Source: an uncultured Clostridia bacterium (lineage in GTDB: Bacteria; Bacillota; Clostridia; Christensenellales; CAG-917). From it: 64,000 nt of DNA. Below the pieces are notes generated by a model, which worked only from the letters and a program-made list of their open reading frames with translations, was not told the origin of the DNA and made no database searches. Made by a program: the position numbers and the translations under genes. Positions 41,762 through 50,353 of this stretch are shown in pieces (within the stretch, counting starts at the first letter, position 1; each line of letters begins with the position of its first letter). The DNA lies in the NCBI GenBank assembly GCA_934277615.1, contig CAKQUV010000001.1, positions 124,001 to 188,000 on the forward strand. Reading direction: 5' to 3'.

Positions 41762-44164
41762 AACCTCATCCAACATTTTTGTAAGCTCTTCTATACAGTT
41801 GTCATACTCGTTATTGTCTGGATCAATTCTTTTTAACCAACTATACATTAATATGCCTTTTTCAATAGGAATACGATGTCTGTCAACGTAAGACAAAATG
41901 CGCCAAGCTTCGGCTACATCTTTTATGTCGTCGATCATTTCCAACGTTATGTGTGCTTTTCCGTCTTCGGTTGGTGCCATTGTGGCGTTTAAACATTTCT
42001 CAATGATGGGAATCATTACGTTTATTGCTCTCAAATAATGCTCTCGAATATCGTATAATTCCTCTTCTGTCATTTCGAGATCGTTTGAGTTTTTAGATTC
42101 AGCTCTGTCCATCTGTTTTTCTAACAGTGTGGACGCAATCGCCATATTCCCCTTGTATATACTTCTTCTACATTCGGGGAAATCGGCTTTAGACAGAACC
42201 TTGTTTAGTAAATCGATAGATTCTTTATAACACGATAGTTCTTCCTCGATTTTTCCTTGTGCATGATTTAATTTTGCTATGTGACTATAACAATTCGCTT
42301 TATCGCTATAATCTTCCACAGCATCAGACTGTTTCAATACTTGCTCAATGTAGCCAATCGCCTCGGAAAACCATGCTTTGGCATCTTCAAACTCATTTAG
42401 CTTTGTGCACTCAATCCCTGCTCTGAAGCAAACAACAAAAGCCACTCTATAATACGGCAGTTTTTGCTTGTCTATTAAAAAACGCTTAATCAACTCCATT
42501 GCCTTGTCATAGTAATCTAAGCTTGCTTCGCCATTATAATCTGCGATGGCGCCGAGATTACTATACATTATTGCCATTACATATGCATTATCTTCTTTAT
42601 TTCGCACAGACTCTCCGTGCGAATGATTTTGTATTGAGAAAGCCGATTCTATATAGTCTTTAGCATATTCGAGATCTCCTGCCTTTAAAAACAGCGTCCC
42701 CAGATTATTATAAACTTCTGCCAAATAATCCCCTGCCGACTCAATATGATTTGAATAGCAGCGTTCCATTAAATCTTTTGCTTTTCTATAAGATTTTGCG
42801 GCAGCGGACATCTCGTTTTCAGTACTATAGCAAAATGCCAATTTGTTATAACACAGGTTATAATAATAAAGAGTTTTTCCATTCAATTTACTTTCATCTA
42901 TTAACGATAAAAGTTTTATCGCCTCTTCAAGTTTTTCTATCGCTTGATTCAATCTATAAATCTCTATCAACAAACTTGCACAATTGCAAATAGATCCGAC
43001 ATAATCCAAATACTCATCTTGATTATCCGGTGAGGCTTTATCTTTTTTTATTTCTATAATCGTGTTTTGGTATGCAATTGCTTTATCGTAATCAATAGAG
43101 ACGCCATGCCCCCTATGATAAATGTCAACAAGCTTTTCTATTGCAGGTAAATAATTATATTCCGAACACTTTGTTAATATCGTTATCCCTTTTTCCGTAT
43201 TAACCTCTACGTCTATACCGAATAAATACGCCAATCCAATAAGGTATTTATGTTCAGGTAAAAAGTCGTTGTTTTTTACATTTAAATAAGACAAGGCGTC
43301 TATCAGTGAACTGTCGAAAACAGGTTTGTCGTGAACGTTTACCAATTCGGGAATATCATCAAACGCATCAAACACCGATTGTTTATTCGTTTCCACCAAC
43401 TCTACCGGGAATATGTATTTACCTCTCGCTTTTGCAATAGGATACTCTGTGGTAATAATATAATTGAGTTCATTGACTACGTTTGGAGTGATCACCACGG
43501 AAAAAACATCGCATTTGTCGATCTCCTGCTCTATTTCATAATTAAAGTTTTCTCCGGGCGTTAAAAATTCGTCATACCAAACCCCGACATCTTCAAGTTT
43601 ATCGTTTTCATGCATCAACTTTATGAATTCATTGGCGTATTTTCTGTCTTTTTTTCTATAACTAACAAACACATGCGCATCGAATTCTGATTTTATTTGT
43701 TCGATTGTTTCATCTTCCAATAAAACAGATTTTAAAAATCTTTCCAGCTTCTTGGAAAATGGAATTGAAGTATTGTCCAAGTCAAATCTGGACATGAATT
43801 GGACATTGCCAAAAATCTTATTATATGATTCTAAAATATCTGTCTCTTGTAAAATCGGTAAAATCGGGATACGTTTTTCTCTTATAAATACAAATTCTTT
43901 AGAATTTATCAAATTGCTATCACTTAAAAATCTATTTGTAATCGGAATCACAATTAGTTGCATTTGTCCCAACGTCAATTCCAAATCATCCTCTATATAT
44001 TCGCTCGAATCCGGCTTATACCAAATAGAACAATTTGCAACATCCAGAATATCCCTGCATATTTCGTCAAAAAACAATTTATAGTCTTCAGAGTGAGCGA
44101 AAAAATAAACCCTAGCCTTCCCCGTTGGCAAACTATCCCCTCGAGTTTTGCATAATAATTGCAT
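41756..44164 (-). CDS. Tandem TIR domain protein with Sel1/TPR repeats
   Basis: An 802-residue protein, last gene of the accessory block. Two TIR-like domains are visible. The first (about residues 17-145) starts ARVYFFAHSED and the second (about 163-290) has AHVFVSYRKKDRKYANEF, GVWYDEFLTPGENF and SVVITPNVVNEL. Each keeps a Glu at the TIR NADase position (SKEFVFIREK and TTEYPIAKARGKYIFPVEL). The rest is helical repeats: Sel1-like (about 305-370), then many TPRs. Known TIR-TPR proteins cleave NAD or signal in defence. ATG 44164 has AAGGGG upstream; a TTG start 14 codons earlier is less likely. The gene is visibly AT-richer than its neighbours, a sign of transfer. Its stop lies in the tRNA-Arg repeat. 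Confidence 0.85.
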   Translation of the reverse strand: MQLLCKTRGDSLPTGKARVYFFAHSEDYKLFFDEICRDILDVANCSIWYKPDSSEYIEDDLELTLGQMQLIVIPITNRFLSDSNLINSKEFVFIREKRIPILPILQETDILESYNKIFGNVQFMSRFDLDNTSIPFSKKLERFLKSVLLEDETIEQIKSEFDAHVFVSYRKKDRKYANEFIKLMHENDKLEDVGVWYDEFLTPGENFNYEIEQEIDKCDVFSVVITPNVVNELNYIITTEYPIAKARGKYIFPVELVETNKQSVFDAFDDIPELVNVHDKPVFDSSLIDALSYLNVKNNDFLPEHKYLIGLAYLFGIDVEVNTEKGITILTKCSEYNYLPAIEKLVDIYHRGHGVSIDYDKAIAYQNTIIEIKKDKASPDNQDEYLDYVGSICNCASLLIEIYRLNQAIEKLEEAIKLLSLIDESKLNGKTLYYYNLCYNKLAFCYSTENEMSAAAKSYRKAKDLMERCYSNHIESAGDYLAEVYNNLGTLFLKAGDLEYAKDYIESAFSIQNHSHGESVRNKEDNAYVMAIMYSNLGAIADYNGEASLDYYDKAMELIKRFLIDKQKLPYYRVAFVVCFRAGIECTKLNEFEDAKAWFSEAIGYIEQVLKQSDAVEDYSDKANCYSHIAKLNHAQGKIEEELSCYKESIDLLNKVLSKADFPECRRSIYKGNMAIASTLLEKQMDRAESKNSNDLEMTEEELYDIREHYLRAINVMIPIIEKCLNATMAPTEDGKAHITLEMIDDIKDVAEAWRILSYVDRHRIPIEKGILMYSWLKRIDPDNNEYDNCIEELTKMLDEVE

Positions 44165-44207
44165 AATACTTAGCCCCTTTATCGTTAAATTAGCATAACG
44201 ATTCAAT

Positions 44208-45296
44208 TTACTTCCCTCGTATTGCTATAGATACAAACACCGCAAGTTCGCCGTCTTTGCCTATCGCTTGACTATGCTGTGCGTCAATCTGCTCTTTTAT
44301 CGGCAAATCCCAGTCAAGCGTAACAAGCTCGTCCCCGAACACAAGCCGGAACAAACTCCCCTTTTTATCCAATGTCGCAATGTCCCCGTTAAAACTGCAA
44401 AGCGAATTGTCATTCCCAAATTTTTTGACAATGCCTCTTTTGTTGTAATGCGCAAATACTCTTAGCAATACCGCAAGCGGCGTATCCGACAAATCCGCCT
44501 TCACCATAACGGTGGTATGTACTTTGTTCAGCCACAACGGTATCTCTTTCGGGCGTTCCTCTTTTCCCACGAGTTTTTTCCTCAAATCGTCGATTTGCGA
44601 CATAATTGCGCTCACTTCGGTATCTTCTGCCAAAGGCGTTTCATCCGCGGATTCTTCACTTTGCGGTTCTTCCTCTTGCGACACTCTCGCATTGGCAATG
44701 ATTTTGGAAAGTTCCTCCTCTTCCTTCTCTTCCTCGGCTTTTCTCGCCGCTGCGGCCCTTTCCTGCCGTTCACCTTCCGCGTCCATCTTCCGCTTCATTT
44801 CGGCTTTGTCCTTTTTGAACATGTTTACCATTTTGATGTAATCATCTTCGCCTATTGTGCCACGATACATATCTCCGTCCTGCACGACAAGCCCTCTCGC
44901 TTGCAAATACGCAAGCGTGGCGTCCACGTCGATTGCGGCGTCTTTTGACGCGGCGCGAAGCTCATCGACGGTCTTTCCTTCGAGATCTTCCAGCATTCTA
45001 ATGACGTTAAATGCCTGCATATCTATCTCATACATAATCTCTTTAAGCTCGCTGTTGGAGAACTCCTTTTTCCAATCTCCGTTCTCTTTGCGCACCTGCT
45101 CGATTTTCTCATTATCTTCCGTAACGGCAAACTCACCGTCCCCGCTTTCCTCGATAATGCCTTTCCCCAGCAAATATCGCATAACGTCAAAAGCCTCTTC
45201 ATAAGAGCAACTTCCGATAGCCGCCACGCTTTCGAGATTGACGGATTTTGTTTTCATCATTTTTCTGAGAGATCTTATCAACAGTCTATCGTCCAT
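44208..45296 (-). CDS. Winged-helix/coiled-coil protein, 362 aa
   Basis: Not a family I can name. The N-terminal half looks like two winged-helix units in tandem (about residues 5-65, with LLGKGIIEESGDGEFAVTED, and about 85-150, with LQARGLVVQDGDMYRG). A long Glu/Lys/Ala-rich coiled coil follows (about 155-235), then a compact C-terminal domain (about 250-362) with LDWDLPIKEQID. It lies 44 bases from the TIR start and 21 bases after the membrane RyR gene, so it is in the same transcript and may link the sensor to the TIR protein. AAGGTG precedes the ATG. Confidence 0.65.
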   Translation of the reverse strand: MDDRLLIRSLRKMMKTKSVNLESVAAIGSCSYEEAFDVMRYLLGKGIIEESGDGEFAVTEDNEKIEQVRKENGDWKKEFSNSELKEIMYEIDMQAFNVIRMLEDLEGKTVDELRAASKDAAIDVDATLAYLQARGLVVQDGDMYRGTIGEDDYIKMVNMFKKDKAEMKRKMDAEGERQERAAAARKAEEEKEEEELSKIIANARVSQEEEPQSEESADETPLAEDTEVSAIMSQIDDLRKKLVGKEERPKEIPLWLNKVHTTVMVKADLSDTPLAVLLRVFAHYNKRGIVKKFGNDNSLCSFNGDIATLDKKGSLFRLVFGDELVTLDWDLPIKEQIDAQHSQAIGKDGELAVFVSIAIRGK

Positions 45297-45317
45297 TTTA
45301 CACCTTTCGCTTAGATA

Positions 45318-47900
45318 TTATTTCTTCCAGAATACGCGCGCGACGTTTACGATATCATAATCGTTGTACGTTTCGTCAAGCATAGAAAACGGCACCAGAC
45401 AATCATGTTCGTTTCTGGCTTTTCCCGCTTTTTTTGGCGCTTTACGACGCTCTTCAAAATCATCTTCGCTTTCGCCCTCTTGTCTTGAAGGCATTTTTTG
45501 ATTGAACGTCCAGCCACCGGCAATATACGACCTATTCCACCTCTCGTGCTCGAGCTCTGCCAGCAACCGCACCTCGTCGTAAGTATAAGCGCTCGTACAA
45601 TAGCACTCCCTCATCGCCGCCATAACTTTCATAAACAAGGACGCGGACTTGTTCGATTCTCTTTCTGCGAGAGTAACCTCTTTCCATTCCGTTCTCAAAC
45701 ACTCTTTGTCCTCGTTTTGCACAGCCGTATTGAAATCGCGCAACAAAGTGTAATACCCACCGTTTTTATCCGGGGTTTCTCTGTTGGGAAAATACTGTTT
45801 CATTTCCGGAACTTGATTTTCGAGCTGTTCTCTTCTGAGGAGCACGTATGCGTGATTGTACTTCATCTGCTCGTCCTCGTCGATGATTTGATTGTACGAG
45901 TAAATCTCATCCCTGTTTCCGAAAACGATCACTTTCAAATTGCCGTATCGTTTGGCGTCGTCATCGCTCCAGTTGATTCTGTCGCGGTTTTTCTTATTGA
46001 GGATATTGATTGCAATCGTTTGCAACTTTGCAGGTCTTGCCGCATTGCGCAGATTGTTGAGTTCGTGTTTGATATCCGCAAGCAAGGCGTTTGCCATCTT
46101 GATATTATCCTCGTCTTTCCCGAGGGCAACTATTATAAGGTTATATTCCTGCGAGCGCGAATCTGCGCCCGTTCTCGAATCCAGATAATCCAGATAATCC
46201 GAGCTGAAACACGACGCATTGTGCATAACCACCACAGGCAACTTCATTTGATTTTCGATGTCCTCGAGCGTCGCCGCGCGATCTTTTTTGAAATCCGAGG
46301 AAAGATTCATCGTTTTGCCGACTAAGCTATGATACGTCGTATCGATTTTCTCTCTACGTTTGTTCCTGATTTGTTCTTCAATCTCGTTTTGACTAAGAAC
46401 GCCCTTGTCGTCGACGCACACGATCAACGGATGTTGCAATTCAAAAATACCGCTCACAGAACCTGCGTCTTTATCGAATATGTCGGCTCTGAATTGCGTC
46501 GGCATGTGGTAATCGGGCTGTTTGTTGTCTATTTTAGTCGACATAACATAGGATTGCAACATAGTCCTTTGGCCCGTCGCGCCAAAGCCGACAACCATGA
46601 CTTTGTACGTCGATTCGCCCGTATCCTGAATCAACGAATTCGCGTCCCACTCATTGTTTCTTGCCTCCGCAAACAGTTTTGCGGTTATGTCGGACTCGTT
46701 GACAATATGCAAGGAAAACTCATTCTCATTGACGACGCCGCGAGGATTGCGCACTTCGATTGCTCCGTTTTCAAGCACGGACGCCTTCTCGCGATTTTTA
46801 CGGTGAATTCGCGGATTTGCGGATTCTAAGCCGCTATCTACGCACTTTTTCTTGTAATTGTCGTAATACGTGTAGTTTATATCTCTGTTTGTAAGTATGT
46901 AGTAATCGACAAAAACAGGTTTCTTGTTGCATTCCACGATTTCTCGCGCGACGTTCTCGATTTCGTTAAATACGATTTCCGTATTCACGGTTTCTTCGCC
47001 GCTGAAATCCTCGTCGTTATGCATTGCAAAAATATGGATTCTGCTGCTTTTTGCCTTGGCTTTGACAACGATTTTTTTGCCTTTTCGTTTATCTTTTTCC
47101 TCATCGTTTTGCGGCGGTTTTGTTTCAAAAAACACGTTGTCTACATATAGTCCGAGCCTCTTGAGCATGGAAGATTCCTTATCGCCGGTTTTCTTTGAGT
47201 AAGACCAGAATATATATCCGTTGGACATAATCTCTCTGTGCAGCGGATTTTTACGGTCGAAAGACCCGATATCGTCGCCTGCAAAAATCACTTTACTTCT
47301 TCTAGGTTTTTCGGGTTTTTGAGCGTCTTTACCTGCGCCTTTGTCCTCTCGATATGCCTTTAGTGCCTTTTTGTAATTTTCCTTATCTTTGAACCTCTTT
47401 TCGTTGATGCTGTTTGCCAAAAGCAACGAATCCTGCGTTACGGACGTAAACAAATATATATCGGTATTCGTATCCGTTTTCAACCTCAAACGCAGGAAGA
47501 ACAGCAACACGCCGCTGTACATCTCATAGCTGATTCTTGTAAGGATGATACTGAAGAACACAAGCCCCGCAAGCGCCGAACTTCCAGAATACAGCCATTG
47601 CACCAGCACTCCGCCCACTTCTCCGGGGGATGACAAGCCCTCGAATTCGAGTCCGCCGATGCTCGAATAAATGGAATAAAAGACCGTTGCAAGTCCGTCA
47701 TCGAACGCGTCCGGTCTGCCCGCCGCAAAAACGGCAAATTTAACGCCAAAACTAAACGCAAACACAATAGCTATAAAAAACAACTCAACCGCAAACTTTG
47801 CGCCGGAAAATCTTTTCCTTGCCGCAATGTATGCAAACATAATCAAACCATACGCCGTCAATAAAGCTACTGCCCCTATAACTGCTCCGAGTGCCGCCAT
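45318..47900 (-). CDS. Membrane protein with Rossmann domains and C-terminal RyR domain (1)
   Basis: An 860-residue protein. Four hydrophobic segments lie in the first 140 residues, with a pore-like loop ATVFYSIYSSIGGLEFEG between segments. A first Rossmann-like region (about 145-215) includes TDIYLFTSVTQDSLLLANSI. A second is an NAD-type site, KVMVVGFGATGQRTM (about 440). The C-terminal RyR domain (about 755-860) has LAELEHERWNRSYIAGGW and HDCLVPFSMLDETYNDYD. In bacteria RyR domains occur with nucleotide-sensing conflict systems. A paralog with the same plan is at 50354. AAGGGG precedes the ATG. Likely a ligand-gated membrane sensor or effector; this is inference. Confidence 0.8.
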   Translation of the reverse strand: MAALGAVIGAVALLTAYGLIMFAYIAARKRFSGAKFAVELFFIAIVFAFSFGVKFAVFAAGRPDAFDDGLATVFYSIYSSIGGLEFEGLSSPGEVGGVLVQWLYSGSSALAGLVFFSIILTRISYEMYSGVLLFFLRLRLKTDTNTDIYLFTSVTQDSLLLANSINEKRFKDKENYKKALKAYREDKGAGKDAQKPEKPRRSKVIFAGDDIGSFDRKNPLHREIMSNGYIFWSYSKKTGDKESSMLKRLGLYVDNVFFETKPPQNDEEKDKRKGKKIVVKAKAKSSRIHIFAMHNDEDFSGEETVNTEIVFNEIENVAREIVECNKKPVFVDYYILTNRDINYTYYDNYKKKCVDSGLESANPRIHRKNREKASVLENGAIEVRNPRGVVNENEFSLHIVNESDITAKLFAEARNNEWDANSLIQDTGESTYKVMVVGFGATGQRTMLQSYVMSTKIDNKQPDYHMPTQFRADIFDKDAGSVSGIFELQHPLIVCVDDKGVLSQNEIEEQIRNKRREKIDTTYHSLVGKTMNLSSDFKKDRAATLEDIENQMKLPVVVMHNASCFSSDYLDYLDSRTGADSRSQEYNLIIVALGKDEDNIKMANALLADIKHELNNLRNAARPAKLQTIAINILNKKNRDRINWSDDDAKRYGNLKVIVFGNRDEIYSYNQIIDEDEQMKYNHAYVLLRREQLENQVPEMKQYFPNRETPDKNGGYYTLLRDFNTAVQNEDKECLRTEWKEVTLAERESNKSASLFMKVMAAMRECYCTSAYTYDEVRLLAELEHERWNRSYIAGGWTFNQKMPSRQEGESEDDFEERRKAPKKAGKARNEHDCLVPFSMLDETYNDYDIVNVARVFWKK

Positions 47901-47976
47901 AATTTATCCCCTTTTCTTTTGTTTTTCAAAATAGTGATTTATTACATCTAAACGCGTCTTTTTGCAAAAACGCGGA

Positions 47977-48501
47977 TCATTCCAATATCTTGTCGATAAG
48001 CCCGTACCCCAATGCTTCTTTTGCGCTCATCCACTTATCTCTTTCGCAATCCGCATGCAGCGTCTCGAGCGATTTGTCCATGTTATCCGCCATAATGGTT
48101 TCCAATTCGTTTCTGGATTTCGCCATATCTTCCGCAATACGTTGCATTGCGGTTTGAGGACGTGGCACTCCTTGCCTAAGCTGCATAAGCGGCTGATGAA
48201 TAAGCATTCTGCTATGCGGCAAGGCATATCTTTTGCCCTTCTCTCCGCACGAAAGCAAGAATGCGCCCATGGACGCAGCCATGCCGTAGCATACGGTGGA
48301 AACGGGTGCTTTGATGAGCTTTATCGTATCGTAGATTGCCAATCCGTAAACTATGCTGCCGCCGTTTGAATTGATATACAAACTTATCTCTTTGTTTTCG
48401 TCCTGTCTGTTGAGCTCGAGCAACTGCAAAATGACTTTCATTGCGGAATCTTCATCCACCGTTCCGTTCAATAGCACTATACGAGGGTTATTGTTTTTCA
48501 T
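47977..48501 (-). CDS. ClpP-family serine protease, catalytically intact
   Basis: A 174-residue ClpP homolog. The catalytic triad is complete: Ser77 in GMAASMGAF, His102 in RMLIHQP, and Asp155 in CERDKWMSA. The oxyanion strand INSNGGSIVYG is normal. It is smaller and more divergent than housekeeping ClpP, so it is a specialised copy. The adjacent gene encodes a paralog missing all three triad residues, so a mixed ClpP/ClpR ring is likely. No Clp ATPase is in the window, so it would borrow one, act without one, or be fed by another protein of the block. Confidence 0.88.
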   Translation of the reverse strand: MKNNNPRIVLLNGTVDEDSAMKVILQLLELNRQDENKEISLYINSNGGSIVYGLAIYDTIKLIKAPVSTVCYGMAASMGAFLLSCGEKGKRYALPHSRMLIHQPLMQLRQGVPRPQTAMQRIAEDMAKSRNELETIMADNMDKSLETLHADCERDKWMSAKEALGYGLIDKILE

Positions 48502-48516
48502 ATCGTTCTCCTCCTT

Positions 48517-49065
48517 TCACTCGAGTATCTCGTCGACAATTCCGTATTCCAAAGCCTGTTGTGCGCTTAGGCTCACCCCGACTTCGCAATCTCGGTGTAT
48601 TTTGTCAAAATCCGTATTCGTCTTTTGAGCAAGCATATTCTCAAAAATCTCTCTTTCAAGCTTGACTTCTTTTGCCTCGATTGCAATCTCCGTCTCCTGA
48701 TTGGCGCCGGATTGCAACATCCCGTACGGCTGCTCGAAAGAAATCTGACTATGTCTGAGCGCATATCTTTTTCCCTTGGCGCAACACGCAAGCAACAGCG
48801 CGCTATACCCGTCCGCCATGCCGACGCACGTCCCGGATATTGGCGCTTTTATGGTGTTCATCGTATCGATAATCGCCATCATATCCAAGTAACTTCCGCC
48901 GCTCGAGCCGATAAACAACTGAATATCTTCCTTCTCGCTTTTGGCATTGTAATCCATCATCTGAAAAATAATGCTCGCCGCCTTGTCCGAATTGACATAT
49001 CCGCTCACGACGATAATACGGCTCTCCTCCAGCTCCTCACCAAGCGACCTAGCCTCTTTTGCCAT
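48517..49065 (-). CDS. Catalytically dead ClpP paralog (ClpR-like)
   Basis: A 182-residue ClpP-fold protein. The scaffold is clear (QLFIGSSGGSYLDMMAIIDT, then VGMADGYSALLLA), but the triad is lost. The Ser position is Gly86 in GMADG, the His position is Glu111 in ISFEQP, and the Asp position is Gly163 in CEVGVSLSA. This parallels ClpR subunits of cyanobacteria and plastids. ATG 49065 is preceded by AGGAGGAAGG; a longer frame upstream is unlikely. It lies 15 bases before the intact clpP, implying co-translation and joint assembly. Confidence 0.85.
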   Translation of the reverse strand: MAKEARSLGEELEESRIIVVSGYVNSDKAASIIFQMMDYNAKSEKEDIQLFIGSSGGSYLDMMAIIDTMNTIKAPISGTCVGMADGYSALLLACCAKGKRYALRHSQISFEQPYGMLQSGANQETEIAIEAKEVKLEREIFENMLAQKTNTDFDKIHRDCEVGVSLSAQQALEYGIVDEILE

Positions 49066-49136
49066 AATCCTTCCTCCTGTTCCATGTGTATGATATTGAA
49101 CTATATTCATCCTTAAGTTGCGACATTTTATTTGCA

Positions 49137-50312
49137 TCAATTGTATACATATGGAAGAATTTCTTTTAGACTCTTCAATCTGCGGATAAAATGATGCCAA
49201 ATTTTATCATTATAAAAATCTGTATTTTTAGGGTTGATACAAAGAGTTTCAACCATTGTTGTATAAATGAACTCATCATTAAACGAATTCCCTACATATA
49301 AAATGTCTTTTGGTGAAACATGTGTCGACTGAATAATTTTGTTTACAAATCGCGCTTTCCCCTCAAAGTCATATGGCGTACCTATAATGCCATTTAACAT
49401 TCCCTGATCATCAAAAGTAAATCGATTCGCTTTAATCTCTGTAAAACAATCTACAAGTTCTTTCCCCAATACGCATTCCACATATTGTTTAATTGATCCA
49501 GATACATTGTATAATTTTATTCCCTTGGATTTTAATTCCATTATCACTTCTCTGGCATCATCAACGAGTTGTGCTCTTTGAGCCACTTCTTTTATATGAT
49601 GTTTGTTGCACCCCACTTTTATGAACATTTTTTCTGTTATTTCACACCATTCATCATGAGAAATTTCATTATTGCTGAATTGCTTGTGATATTTTTCGCA
49701 TTCACTAACATCATAACCCAAGATAGTCCACATCAGTTCCCATGTATTAGAATCTACACGCGGTTTAGTAAGTGTTCCATCGAAATCAAATACCACTATC
49801 TTTTTATTAACATGTTGAGAAACCAATTCGCTAAATATAAGTTCTATAACTTGGCTTTTATATTGAAACACATACGGAACCGGTGGCGAGCCAATAATTC
49901 TTTTCATTGCATCTTCTCCCCAAAGAGCAGATACTATATCTTGGTTAACCATACCATTTGTTTCGTTTTCCCATGCAAAATCTGGAAAAATCACGGGAAT
50001 AAACTTTACATTTTTATTTTTTAACACCTCATCCATCTCAATCCTTGTAACCGAATTGAGATTTGGTGTGCCATTGACAATAAACCCCTCAAAAAAATTT
50101 TTTGTTAATAGCATAATGAAATTTTCTACATTACCCAAATATTTTTGAGGATCTAGTAAAAAATTCCTCATTTCGCTCGCATAAATTTTTTCTGGAGAAT
50201 AGTAAGTTGCACCTACTTCTTCACTTTTTTGACTCATCGCAACATAGATCTCATTTGCGATTTGAATTCCTGCAGATGAGCCTCCCCGATAGCAAATAAA
50301 ATTTCTATACAT
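49137..50312 (-). CDS. TIR domain fused to HAD-type phosphatase
   Basis: A 391-residue fusion. The N-terminal part (about residues 2-150) is TIR-like: NFICYRGGSSAGIQIANEI, a strand VENFIMLLTKNFFEGF, and the NADase-position Glu in RIEMDEVLKNKNVKFIPVIF. The C-terminal part (about 170-391) is a HAD phosphatase of the SerB-like group: motif I DFDGTLTKP (about 175-183), motif II Ser in LYNVSGSIK, Lys in FEGKARFVNK, and motif IV GNSFNDEF. TIR enzymes make NAD-derived nucleotides, and the HAD part could dephosphorylate such a product or limit it; that is inference. ATG 50312 has AGAGGAAA upstream. Noticeably AT-rich. Confidence 0.85.
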   Translation of the reverse strand: MYRNFICYRGGSSAGIQIANEIYVAMSQKSEEVGATYYSPEKIYASEMRNFLLDPQKYLGNVENFIMLLTKNFFEGFIVNGTPNLNSVTRIEMDEVLKNKNVKFIPVIFPDFAWENETNGMVNQDIVSALWGEDAMKRIIGSPPVPYVFQYKSQVIELIFSELVSQHVNKKIVVFDFDGTLTKPRVDSNTWELMWTILGYDVSECEKYHKQFSNNEISHDEWCEITEKMFIKVGCNKHHIKEVAQRAQLVDDAREVIMELKSKGIKLYNVSGSIKQYVECVLGKELVDCFTEIKANRFTFDDQGMLNGIIGTPYDFEGKARFVNKIIQSTHVSPKDILYVGNSFNDEFIYTTMVETLCINPKNTDFYNDKIWHHFIRRLKSLKEILPYVYN

Positions 50313-50353
50313 TATCGTTTCCTCTTTGCCAATGGCGCACATGCTCTGTGCGC

